Assembly (NCBI GenBank): GCA_902488525.1
Contig: CABTWP010000074.1
Location: forward strand, 1-5,881
DNA length: 5,881 nucleotides
From: an uncultured Collinsella sp.
Lineage (GTDB): Bacteria > Actinomycetota > Coriobacteriia > Coriobacteriales > Coriobacteriaceae
Reading direction: 5' to 3'
The position numbers and the translations under genes are program-made. How positions within the stretch are numbered: the stretch's first letter is position 1; every line of letters begins with the position of its first letter. Below the pieces are notes generated by a model that saw only the letters and a program-made list of their open reading frames with translations, did no database searches and was not told the origin of the DNA. Of this stretch, positions 1 through 5,802 are shown piece after piece.

Positions 1-2
1 CA

Positions 3-272
3 GAGAAGCACACCACCACCGCCCTCCGCTGCGCCCAAGGGGGGAGGCGAACGCCGCCGGGGAGCTGCGGCGGGGTCCCCGGTGCCCCCGCCCACGACCG
101 CCGCTACGCCATCGACTCCACCAAGCTCCAGCGCGAGCTGGGCTGGAGGCCGGCCCACACCGACTTCGCCGAGGGGCTCAAGCGGACCATCGACTGGTAC
201 GTCGCCAACGAGTCCTGGTGGCGCCCCGCCAAGGAGGCCACCGAGGCCCGCTACCGCGCACAGGGCCAGTAA
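3..272 (+). CDS. rmlB: dTDP-glucose 4,6-dehydratase, 3' end only
   Basis: This is the C-terminal end of RmlB (RfbB), the NAD-dependent SDR enzyme that converts dTDP-glucose to dTDP-4-keto-6-deoxyglucose, the step before the next gene's reactions. From position 93 the frame reads HDRRYAIDSTKLQRELGW, the recognisable RmlB C-terminal motif. It continues with a typical tail (EGLKRTIDWYVANESWW) and stops at TAA 270-272. The catalytic YxxxK and the Rossmann motif lie outside the window. The roughly 30 codons before position 93 are open but do not resemble RmlB: low-complexity threonines, then Gly/Pro/Arg-rich sequence where the family normally has a hydrophobic helix and a PG before HDRRY. That part may be a contig-edge error. 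The next gene starts 70 bp downstream with no terminator between, so the two are probably co-transcribed. The assignment is firm for 93-272 and doubtful before that. Confidence 0.85.
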   Translation, partial: EKHTTTALRCAQGGRRTPPGSCGGVPGAPAHDRRYAIDSTKLQRELGWRPAHTDFAEGLKRTIDWYVANESWWRPAKEATEARYRAQGQ

Positions 273-327
273 GACTGCATTCCGGCGAACCGCACCGCGG
301 GGCGCCCGCAACCTGAACCTCTTCGAT

Positions 328-332
328 AGGAG
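328..332 (+). promoter_or_regulatory. Ribosome binding site of rmlC-rmlD fusion
   Basis: AGGAG lies 10 nt before the ATG at 343. It fixes the start of the fused gene, because the same frame is open much further upstream (through the shifted rmlB region) without any comparable site. Confidence 0.75.
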
Positions 333-342
333 CTTTTCCCAT

Positions 343-1803
343 ATGGCAGACATCGCATTCGAGAAGGACCTCTCCGTCGCCGAGACCGGCATCGGGGGCC
401 TCAGGGTCGTCGACCTCGCCGTCCACGGCGACTCGCGCGGCTGGTTCAAGGAGAACTGGCAGCGCGCCAAGATGACCGCCCTGGGCATCCCCGACCTCCG
501 CGTCGTCCAGAACAACATCTCCTACAACGACAGCCGCGGCGTCACCCGCGGCATCCACGCCGAGCCCTGGGACAAGTTCATCTCCGTGGCGCGCGGCAGC
601 GTATTCGGCGCCTGGGTGGACCTTCGCGAGGGTAGCGCCACCTACGGGAAGGTGTTCACCTGCACGCTGGACCCGTCCAGGGCCATCTACGTCCCGCGCG
701 GCGTGGGCAACTCCTTCCAGGCCCTGGAGGACGGCACCGCCTACACCTACCTGGTGGACGCCCACTGGTCGCTCGAGCTGAAGAGGACCTACACCTTCGT
801 GAACCTCGCCGACCCCGAGCTCGCCATCGAGTGGCCGATCCCGCTCGACCAGGCCACCGTCTCCGAGGCGGACCTCAACCACCCGTACCTCAGGGACGTC
901 GTCCCCATGGCGCCGAAGCGCACCCTCGTCACCGGCTGCAACGGCCAGCTGGGTCATGCGGTCCGCGCGCTCGCCGAGGAGCGCGGCGTCGCCAAGGACT
1001 TCGACTTCTGCGACATCGACACCTTCGACATGTCCGACCCGGACGCCTACGCGCAGTACGACTGGTCGCTCTACGGCACCGTGATCAACTGCGGTGCCTA
1101 CACGGCGGTCGATAAAGCGGAGGCCCCCGAGGGCCGCGTGACCGCCTGGAAGGCCAACGCCACCGGCCCGGCCCTGCTCGCCCGCACCTGCGCCGGGCAC
1201 GGGATCACCCTCGTGCACGTGTCCTCCGACTACGTCTTCGACGGCACGGCCGAGGTCCATACCGAGGACGAGCCCCTCAGCCCGCTGTCCGTCTACGGCC
1301 AGACCAAGGCCGCCGGCGACATCGCCGTGGCCGGCTGCCCCCGCCACTACATCATGCGCAGCTCCTGGGTCATCGGCGAGGGGCACAACTTCGTCAAGAC
1401 GATGAAGGCGCTCTCCGACCGCGTCGCCGACCCGGACGACAAGCTGGACCAGGTCACCGTCGTGGACGACCAGCTGGGCCGCCTGACCTTCACGCGCGAC
1501 ATGGCGCGGGCCATCTTCCATGTGCTGGGGACGCACGCCCCCTACGGCACCTACGACTGCACCGGCTCCGGCGCCGTGGGGTCCTGGGCCGACATCGCTC
1601 GCGCCGTCTTCGAGGCCGCTAACGGCAACGGGGACAAGGTCGTGCCGGTATCGACCGCCGACTACTACGCGAGCGCCGCGGGCCCCGTCGCCCCGCGCCC
1701 GGTTCACTCCGCTCTCGACCTTTCCAGGCTCGAGTCGGTCGGCTTCCACATGCCCGACTGGGAGGAAGAGCTGGGGGAGTACTTGGATAATTATTTTGCT
1801 TAA
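343..1803 (+). CDS. rmlCD: Fused dTDP-4-dehydrorhamnose 3,5-epimerase / dTDP-4-dehydrorhamnose reductase
   Basis: A 486-residue cytoplasmic fusion that would carry out the last two steps of dTDP-L-rhamnose synthesis. Residues 1-188 are a cupin RmlC domain. H72 in TRGIHAEPWDK matches the catalytic histidine, followed by K78, Y136 and D157 (the dyad aspartate before AIEWP). The usual AHGF motif is instead GNSF, putting N123 where most RmlC enzymes have a second active-site histidine. Residues 192-486 are an RmlD-type SDR: GCNGQLG nucleotide-binding loop at 198-204, NCGAYTAVDKAE, HVSSDYVFDG at 292-301, and YGQTK with Y318 and K322 as the catalytic pair. Both domains are full length, so this looks like a genuine fusion and not a readthrough error. 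The same fusion type is, from memory, common in bifidobacteria and Coriobacteriia. The start is chosen from AGGAG at 328-332. It ends 13 bp before the next gene. Confidence 0.93.
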   Translation: MADIAFEKDLSVAETGIGGLRVVDLAVHGDSRGWFKENWQRAKMTALGIPDLRVVQNNISYNDSRGVTRGIHAEPWDKFISVARGSVFGAWVDLREGSATYGKVFTCTLDPSRAIYVPRGVGNSFQALEDGTAYTYLVDAHWSLELKRTYTFVNLADPELAIEWPIPLDQATVSEADLNHPYLRDVVPMAPKRTLVTGCNGQLGHAVRALAEERGVAKDFDFCDIDTFDMSDPDAYAQYDWSLYGTVINCGAYTAVDKAEAPEGRVTAWKANATGPALLARTCAGHGITLVHVSSDYVFDGTAEVHTEDEPLSPLSVYGQTKAAGDIAVAGCPRHYIMRSSWVIGEGHNFVKTMKALSDRVADPDDKLDQVTVVDDQLGRLTFTRDMARAIFHVLGTHAPYGTYDCTGSGAVGSWADIARAVFEAANGNGDKVVPVSTADYYASAAGPVAPRPVHSALDLSRLESVGFHMPDWEEELGEYLDNYFA

Positions 1804-1816
1804 TGAAAGAGAAACA

Positions 1817-2857
1817 ATGACTAATCAAAAAGTACTCGTGACGGGAGCCGCCGGCTTCATCGGCGCATTCCTCGTCAAGAAGCTGCTTGAGGAATCTGAC
1901 GACGTTATTGTCGGCCTCGACAACCTCAACAGCTACTACGATCCCGGTATCAAGGACGCGCGCCTGCGCATGCTGGCCGGGGCCGACACAGACGGCCGCT
2001 TCACCTTCGTGCGCGGCGACCTATGCGACGCCGCCCTCATCGAGCGCCTGTTCGCGGAGAACGGATTCGACGTCGTGGTGAACCTCGCCGCCCAGGCGGG
2101 CGTGCGCTACTCCATCGAGAACCCGCGCGCCTACCTCGAGAGCAACCTCGTTGGTTTCTTCAATATCCTCGAGGCATGCCGTCACCACCCCGTGAAGCAC
2201 CTGGTCTACGCCAGCTCCAGCTCGGTCTACGGCGGCAACAAGAAGGTGCCGTTCTCCGAGGAGGACCGCGTCGACTCGCCGGTTTCGCTCTACGCCGCCA
2301 CCAAGAAGTCCAACGAGCTGATGGCCGCCGCCTACTCCAAGCTCTACTCCATCCCGGCGACCGGTCTGCGCTTCTTCACAGTGTACGGCCCCATGGGCAG
2401 GCCCGACATGGCCTACTTCGGCTTCACCGAGAAGCTGCGCCGAGGCGACACCATCAAGATCTTCAACATGGGCGACTGCCGCCGCGACTTCACCTACGTC
2501 GACGACATCGTCGAGGGCGTGAGGCGCGTCATGGGTGCCGCCCCCGAGGTGAAGATGGGCGAGGACGGTCTGCCCCTCGCCGCGCACCGCGTCTACAACA
2601 TCGGCAACTCCCATCCCGAGAACCTGCTCGACTTCGTCGACACGCTGCAGCGCGTGCTGGTCGAGGAAGGCGTGCTCCCGGCCGACTACGACTTCGAGTC
2701 CCACAAGCAGCTCGTGCCCATGCAGCCCGGTGACGTGCCCGTCACCTTCGCAGACACCACGGCGCTCCAGCGCGACCTGGACTACAAGCCCGCAACGCCG
2801 CTCGAGGACGGCCTGAGGGCCTTTGCCAAGTGGTATAAGCACTACTACAACATTTAG
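1817..2857 (+). CDS. NAD-dependent epimerase, UDP-glucuronate 4-epimerase type
   Basis: A 346-residue extended-SDR sugar-nucleotide epimerase, the usual length for the family. It has GAAGFIG at residues 10-16 (NAD binding), LDNLNSYYDPGIKDARL, which is characteristic of UDP-glucuronate 4-epimerases (CapI/LspL-like) more than GalE, NLAAQAGVRYS, SSSSVYG at 133-139, and YAATK with catalytic Y159 and K163. TVYGPMGRPDMA follows at 188-199; the family normally has W where M stands. The likely reaction is UDP-glucuronate to UDP-galacturonate, which fits the UDP-glucose dehydrogenase immediately downstream as the supplier of substrate. The ATG at 1817 follows rmlCD by 13 bp in an A-rich leader with only a weak purine-rich site (GAAAGAG), so translation may depend partly on coupling. 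Substrate is inferred from motifs and context; another UDP-hexuronate or hexose substrate is possible. Confidence 0.88.
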   Translation: MTNQKVLVTGAAGFIGAFLVKKLLEESDDVIVGLDNLNSYYDPGIKDARLRMLAGADTDGRFTFVRGDLCDAALIERLFAENGFDVVVNLAAQAGVRYSIENPRAYLESNLVGFFNILEACRHHPVKHLVYASSSSVYGGNKKVPFSEEDRVDSPVSLYAATKKSNELMAAAYSKLYSIPATGLRFFTVYGPMGRPDMAYFGFTEKLRRGDTIKIFNMGDCRRDFTYVDDIVEGVRRVMGAAPEVKMGEDGLPLAAHRVYNIGNSHPENLLDFVDTLQRVLVEEGVLPADYDFESHKQLVPMQPGDVPVTFADTTALQRDLDYKPATPLEDGLRAFAKWYKHYYNI

Positions 2858-2863
2858 GAAATC

Positions 2864-2889
2864 ATGGCCCTGTAACAGGGGCCATTTTT
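2864..2889 (+). terminator. Probable intrinsic terminator or attenuator between epimerase and ugd
   Basis: ATGGCCC (2864-2870) pairs with GGGCCAT (2879-2885), seven perfect pairs around an 8-nt loop. It is followed at once by a T-run (2885-2889). It begins 6 bp after the epimerase stop. The stem is much weaker than the one after ugd, so it may only reduce readthrough and lower ugd expression relative to upstream genes. Confidence 0.6.
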
Positions 2890-2916
2890 CATGCGAATTA
2901 TTGCTCTTTGACAATT

Positions 2917-2920
2917 GGAG
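2917..2920 (+). promoter_or_regulatory. Ribosome binding site of ugd
   Basis: GGAG lies 6 nt before ATG 2927. It rules out the in-frame TTG at 2915, which sits upstream of and overlaps this site. Confidence 0.75.
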
Positions 2921-2926
2921 AATGAC

Positions 2927-4186
2927 ATGAAGATCGCTGTAGCCGGCACTGGTTACGTCGGCCTGTCTTTGGCCGTCCTTCTTTCGCAGCACAACGAGGT
3001 GCACGCGTTGGACATCGTGCCCGAGAAGGTCGAGAAGATCAACAACTATGTTTCGCCCATCCAGGACGACGAGATCGAGCGCTTCCTGGCGGAGGCCAAG
3101 GCGGGGGAGCGCGAGCTCGACCTGCACGCCACCGTCGACGTGGCCGAGGCCTACACCGGCGCCGACTACGCCGTCATCGCCACGCCCACCAACTATGACT
3201 CGGACAGGAACTTCTTCGACACGAGCTCCGTCGAGGCCGCCATCGCCGCCGTGCGCTCGGTGAACCCGGACGCCTGGATCGTCATCAAGTCGACCATCCC
3301 CGTCGGCTACACCGCGGGCCTTCGCGAGAGGCTGGGCGACAGCAAGATCTTCTTCAGTCCCGAGTTCCTGCGCGAGAGCAAGGCTCTCTACGACAACCTG
3401 CATCCCTCTCGTATCGTGGTCGGCGCTCCGAAGGATGACGCCGAGGCCGTTGTAGCCGCCGAGAAGTTCGCCGGCCTGCTCGCTCAGGGTGCCGATCCTG
3501 CCGAGTTGGAGCGCGTGAACGCCGACGGCACCGTGGGCATCCCGGAGTTGGTGCTGGGCACCACCGAGGCCGAGGCCGTGAAACTCTTCGCCAACACCTA
3601 TCTGGCGCTGCGCGTGGCCTACTTCAACGAGCTCGACACCTACTGCGAGGTCCGCGGCCTCAACACCCGCGACGTCATCGACGGCGTGTGCCTGGAGCCG
3701 CGCATCGGAAGCCACTACAACAACCCCAGCTTCGGCTACGGCGGCTACTGCCTGCCCAAGGACACCAAGCAGCTGCTCGCCAACTACAAGGACGTGCCCC
3801 AGAACCTGATCGAGGCCATCGTGGATGCCAACCGCACCCGCAAGGACTTCGTGGCAGACGAGGTGCTGCAGATGGTGTGGGACCGCGTGTACGCCGGCAA
3901 GCCGAAACCGGTCGTGGGCGTGTACCGCCTGACTATGAAGTCCAACTCCGACAACTTCCGCGCGAGTTCCATCCAGGGCGTCATGAAGCGCGTGAAGGCC
4001 AAGGGCGTGCCCGTGGTTGTATACGAGCCCACGCTGGACGCGCCGGAGTTCTTCGGCTCCGAGGTGACCCACGACCTGGAGGCCTTCAAGGCCGGCTGCG
4101 ACGTTATCGTCGCCAACCGCTGGAGCGACGAGCTCGCGGACGTGGCGGACAAGGTGTACACGCGCGACCTTTTCAAGCGCGACTAG
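2927..4186 (+). CDS. ugd: UDP-glucose 6-dehydrogenase
   Basis: A 419-residue cytoplasmic enzyme that oxidises UDP-glucose to UDP-glucuronate with two NAD+. Domains in order: N-terminal Rossmann domain with GTGYVG (residues 7-12), a central helical dimer domain, and a C-terminal UDP-binding domain. The catalytic set known from the Streptococcus pyogenes enzyme is all present: T123 in KSTIPVG, E146 and E150 in SPEFLRE, K219 and N223 in EAVKLFANTY, nucleophile C275 and D279 in GGYCLPKD. Length is slightly above the roughly 400 residues of the short bacterial type. It lies 69 bp after the epimerase, past a small terminator-like hairpin, and is followed by a strong terminator, making it the last gene of the operon. 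Its product is the expected substrate of the upstream epimerase. A related UDP-sugar dehydrogenase is possible, but LRESKALYDNLHPSRIVVG is typical of Ugd. Confidence 0.94.
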   Translation: MKIAVAGTGYVGLSLAVLLSQHNEVHALDIVPEKVEKINNYVSPIQDDEIERFLAEAKAGERELDLHATVDVAEAYTGADYAVIATPTNYDSDRNFFDTSSVEAAIAAVRSVNPDAWIVIKSTIPVGYTAGLRERLGDSKIFFSPEFLRESKALYDNLHPSRIVVGAPKDDAEAVVAAEKFAGLLAQGADPAELERVNADGTVGIPELVLGTTEAEAVKLFANTYLALRVAYFNELDTYCEVRGLNTRDVIDGVCLEPRIGSHYNNPSFGYGGYCLPKDTKQLLANYKDVPQNLIEAIVDANRTRKDFVADEVLQMVWDRVYAGKPKPVVGVYRLTMKSNSDNFRASSIQGVMKRVKAKGVPVVVYEPTLDAPEFFGSEVTHDLEAFKAGCDVIVANRWSDELADVADKVYTRDLFKRD

Positions 4187-4206
4187 CGAACTTCCTTAGA
4201 GCGATA

Positions 4207-4249
4207 AGAGGCCCCAGCCACCACGCGGTGGCTGGGGCCTCTCTTGTTT
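4207..4249 (+). terminator. Strong intrinsic terminator after ugd
   Basis: AGAGGCCCCAGCCACC (4207-4222) and its exact reverse complement (4227-4242) form a perfect 16-bp stem with an ACGC loop, followed by CTTGTTT. It starts 20 bp after the ugd stop and closes the polysaccharide operon. The opposite strand has only a weak T-rich tail (TTATCG), so any role for transcripts arriving from the minus-strand gene is less certain. Confidence 0.93.
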
Positions 4250-4259
4250 AGGGCAGGCC

Positions 4260-4304
4260 ATGGAGGCGCTGTGCATGCCATTCGTTCGTTGCGACGCCAT
4301 TTTT
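4260..4304 (+). terminator. Possible weak second terminator
   Basis: ATGG-a-G-g-CGC (4260-4269) can pair with GCG-a-C-g-CCAT (4291-4300), eight pairs interrupted by two purine mismatches around a 21-nt loop. The T-run at 4300-4304 follows directly. The 3' edge (GCCATTTTTCATG) is identical to the edge of the 2864-2889 hairpin. The imperfect stem and long loop make this tentative. Confidence 0.3.
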
Positions 4305-4354
4305 CATGACCGCGGGCGCCTTGCGGTGGTGTCCCGATTGTTGGTGTAATCGCC

Positions 4355-4375
4355 TAGAATCTAATCGTCATTCTA
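4355..4375. repeat. Short inverted repeat (dyad) in spacer
   Basis: TAGAAT and ATTCTA are exact reverse complements separated by 9 nt. The spacing resembles a small operator, but there is no clear promoter or downstream gene to support that, and a 6-bp dyad can arise by chance. Confidence 0.25.
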
Positions 4376-4407
4376 CTCCAATATCATGCTGCCTTCCTTC
4401 CTATCGG

Positions 4408-4581
4408 ATGGTCGATCCCGAGGATTCGATCGCGAAGGCATACGGGAAGAACGCGGCCGCTCCCTCGGCTTCCTGCACGAGGAACGCTAAGGAGCACGCC
4501 AAGCGCATCATCGAGCACATGGTGGCTGACCTCATATGCAAATCAAAGAGGCCCCGGAGATACGCGTCGGAATTCAGATAA
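4408..4581 (+). CDS. Doubtful small ORF, 57 residues, unknown
   Basis: I do not recognise this product. The frame uses mostly G/C-ending codons (about 44 of 57 by my count) and encodes a short Lys/Arg-rich protein with a likely amphipathic helix (residues about 24-41, RNAKEHAKRIIEHMVADL) and a basic tail. Against it: no purine-rich ribosome site precedes ATG 4408 (the leader there is pyrimidine-rich), the frame stays open upstream to ATG 4306 across an unlikely leader, and the antisense frame 4401-4595 looks about equally codon-like. It may be a remnant of a larger gene or a chance ORF. It lies between the operon terminator and the end of the KAP pseudogene, transcribed towards the latter. 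Confidence 0.2.
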   Translation: MVDPEDSIAKAYGKNAAAPSASCTRNAKEHAKRIIEHMVADLICKSKRPRRYASEFR

Positions 4582-4605
4582 TTCGTGCGAAGCACTTCTA
4601 ATCGC

Positions 4606-5143
4606 CTATTTCCCGATAACGTTCTTGGGAAATATCAAAGTTCGTAGCGTCTTCTTGTCGAGCGAGCCACATATACTAAGCATCTCTCTGCTTCGTTTGA
4701 GCCTCGGGTCATCATCGCTGTCGAGGAAGATTTCCGCGCATAAGTCTTCGATGTATCTATTTCGAATGTCATCAGTTGGCTCACCGCCTTTCTCGAAGTA
4801 TTTGCACTCTCCCAGTATGATGCGGTCTAGATACTCCATGAATTTATCGTTCTCTTTTGCGAACTCAAATACATGGTCGAAGCGTTTTCCGGTTTTGACC
4901 AGCTCCCATTGTTCGGGCTCATATTCCGCCATTGTTAGGAAGGTCGGCAAAAGTGCATTCTTTGAGAACGAGATTGACCAGTCTCCTTCCCTGTCGAAGG
5001 CGGTCAGTATGTAGATGACACCTTGGTTGAGCTTGTCGATGAACCGGTTGAAATCGCGAAGGCTTCCGTTGTTTTGCTCAATAAACCGTTGGCATATTTC
5101 CGTGAAAAAGTATCCGCTATGGATGTTGGCCTGTTTCGCTTCG
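4606..5143 (-). pseudogene. KAP NTPase C-terminal fragment
   Basis: The minus frame is open from the inversion join down to TAG 4606-4608. It reads EAKQANIHSGYFF, then a SLRDFNRFIDKLN helix like the arginine-containing sensor region of KAP proteins, a GVIYILTAFDREGDW stretch, and a charged helical C-terminus with EYEPEQWELVKTGKRFDHV. In the present orientation this part has no natural start; the first start-like codon is TTG 4950, without a convincing ribosome site, so a separate 114-residue product is unlikely. Confidence 0.75.
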
Positions 5144-5150
5144 AGGTGTC
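5144..5150 (+). repeat. Left inverted repeat of the flipped segment
   Basis: AGGTGTC, reverse complement of GACACCT at 5349-5355. The coding switch between strands falls within this 7-bp sequence, which encodes Arg-Cys of ELDRC. Similarity does not extend as an ungapped repeat beyond 7 bp on either side. Confidence 0.8.
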
Positions 5151-5313
5151 GGCCGGAATTCGCTATGCAGCTACTCGAGCAAACAAAGTCTCTTTTCCTT
5201 CAGGATAACATCGTGGTCGTTTATTCAACGGACAGAACGCAACTTGCCTACTCACTCCAAGGAGTCTATGGCCAGAATTACGACTGCCGGCGATACCTTC
5301 AACGCTTCTACGA

Positions 5314-5802
5314 CTACCGATTCGATTTGCCCCGAATCAATCCAAATAGACACCTGTCGAGCTCGTCTATGAAGAGCACGGCCCTTTTGGTGACTTCCGG
5401 CAGAAGCGCTGACACGAGTTCCTCGGTTTTCGCCCTCAGCTCCTGCCTCTTTCTGAACGCGTTAAGGAAATCGTTACCGCTAATTGCCTCGAGGAGCTTT
5501 CCTGCATTCAGCCCCGTTAAAGACAAAGCGCAGTCTATTGCCCCTGCTGCGATATCGGAAACGTTTCTCTCCTGATTGACCTTTTTCTTGTCGGCCATGG
5601 TTGCTATGGTTGCCAATAGTGGGGCAATCGGGTCGTTGAAATGGTCGTTTTCCCAGGCATTGAAGTATATTGGCAGAAAAGGATCTTCACTCATCTTGGT
5701 CATGAGATTGCTGTCGAAGATCGATGTGTCCGATGGGGCATTTGCGTCGATGTGCGGGTTTCCGAAGCGCAAGGTTTCGATGATTTGGGTTGATTTCCGA
5801 TC
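5314..5802 (-). pseudogene. KAP NTPase N-terminal fragment (after Walker A lesion to Walker B)
   Basis: Open from just after the TGA at 5805-5803 to a stop at 5316-5314. It carries KSTQIIETL (remains of the P-loop and its following helix), PIYFNAWEND (the strand and motif after the P-loop in KAP proteins), a helical stretch, and Walker B FIDELDRC. After DRC the reading enters the inverted block and becomes unrelated sequence (LFGLIRGKSNR) before stopping. If translated from TTG 5772 it would give a 152-residue truncated protein ending shortly after Walker B. Confidence 0.8.
5349..5355 (-). repeat. Right inverted repeat of the flipped segment
   Basis: GACACCT, partner of AGGTGTC at 5144-5150. 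On the minus strand it reads AGG TGT C and lies in the codons for Arg140-Cys141 of the NTPase, at the same codon phase as the left copy, which is why inversion keeps the frame. Confidence 0.8.

Larger units (their letters stand above)
4250..4605. other. Spacer between operon and KAP gene; no firm gene
   Basis: About 355 bp without a recognisable gene. It holds the possible weak terminator (4260-4304), a 6-bp dyad TAGAAT/ATTCTA (4355-4360 and 4370-4375), two copies of TAATCGCCTA (4347-4356 and 4599-4608), a NotI-like palindrome at 4453-4460, and one doubtful small ORF in each direction (plus 4408-4581, minus 4401-4595). No tRNA, att-like repeat or transposase remnant is visible. Confidence 0.6.
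5144..5355 (+). mobile_element. Inverted 212-bp segment of the KAP gene
   Basis: On the plus strand, codons from AGG 5144 read RCRPEFAMQLLEQTKSLF, then VVYSTDRTQLA, GVYGQNYDCRRYLQRFYD and DLPRINPNRHL. This is the KAP sequence that belongs directly after ELDRC, which itself is on the minus strand. The ends are AGGTGTC (5144-5150) and GACACCT (5349-5355). The inner part is 198 bp, or 66 codons. Inverting it joins DRC to RPEF on one side and RH-L to EAKQ on the other, both in frame and with no stop. No recombinase gene is in the window, so whether it flips actively or was inverted once cannot be told here. Confidence 0.85.

Noticed and set aside
82..342. Extending the rmlC-rmlD protein upstream to position 82
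   Set aside because: The extra residues are a Pro/Ser/Thr-rich shadow of the rmlB frame. AGGAG at 328-332 and homology from MADIAF onward set the start at 343.
340..345. NdeI-like CATATG at the rmlC-rmlD start and NotI-like site at 4453-4460 as signs of cloned DNA
   Set aside because: Single restriction-site matches at these places are expected by chance, and there is no vector-like sequence around them.
178..1749. Long minus-strand open frame opposite rmlC-rmlD
   Set aside because: It is the Gly/Val/Asp-rich mirror of a high-GC gene; no recognisable motifs, and the plus strand is clearly coding.
2908..2913. TTGACA as a -35 box for ugd
   Set aside because: A -10 at the right distance would fall inside the ugd coding sequence, downstream of its start codon.
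2021..4072. 683-codon minus-strand open frame across the epimerase and ugd
   Set aside because: His/Val/Gly-rich antisense shadow spanning two well-identified genes and the terminator between them.
5015..5575. Plus-strand 186-codon open frame as an intact gene
   Set aside because: Only its middle (5144-5355) is meaningful, being the flipped KAP piece; both flanks are antisense to KAP coding sequence.
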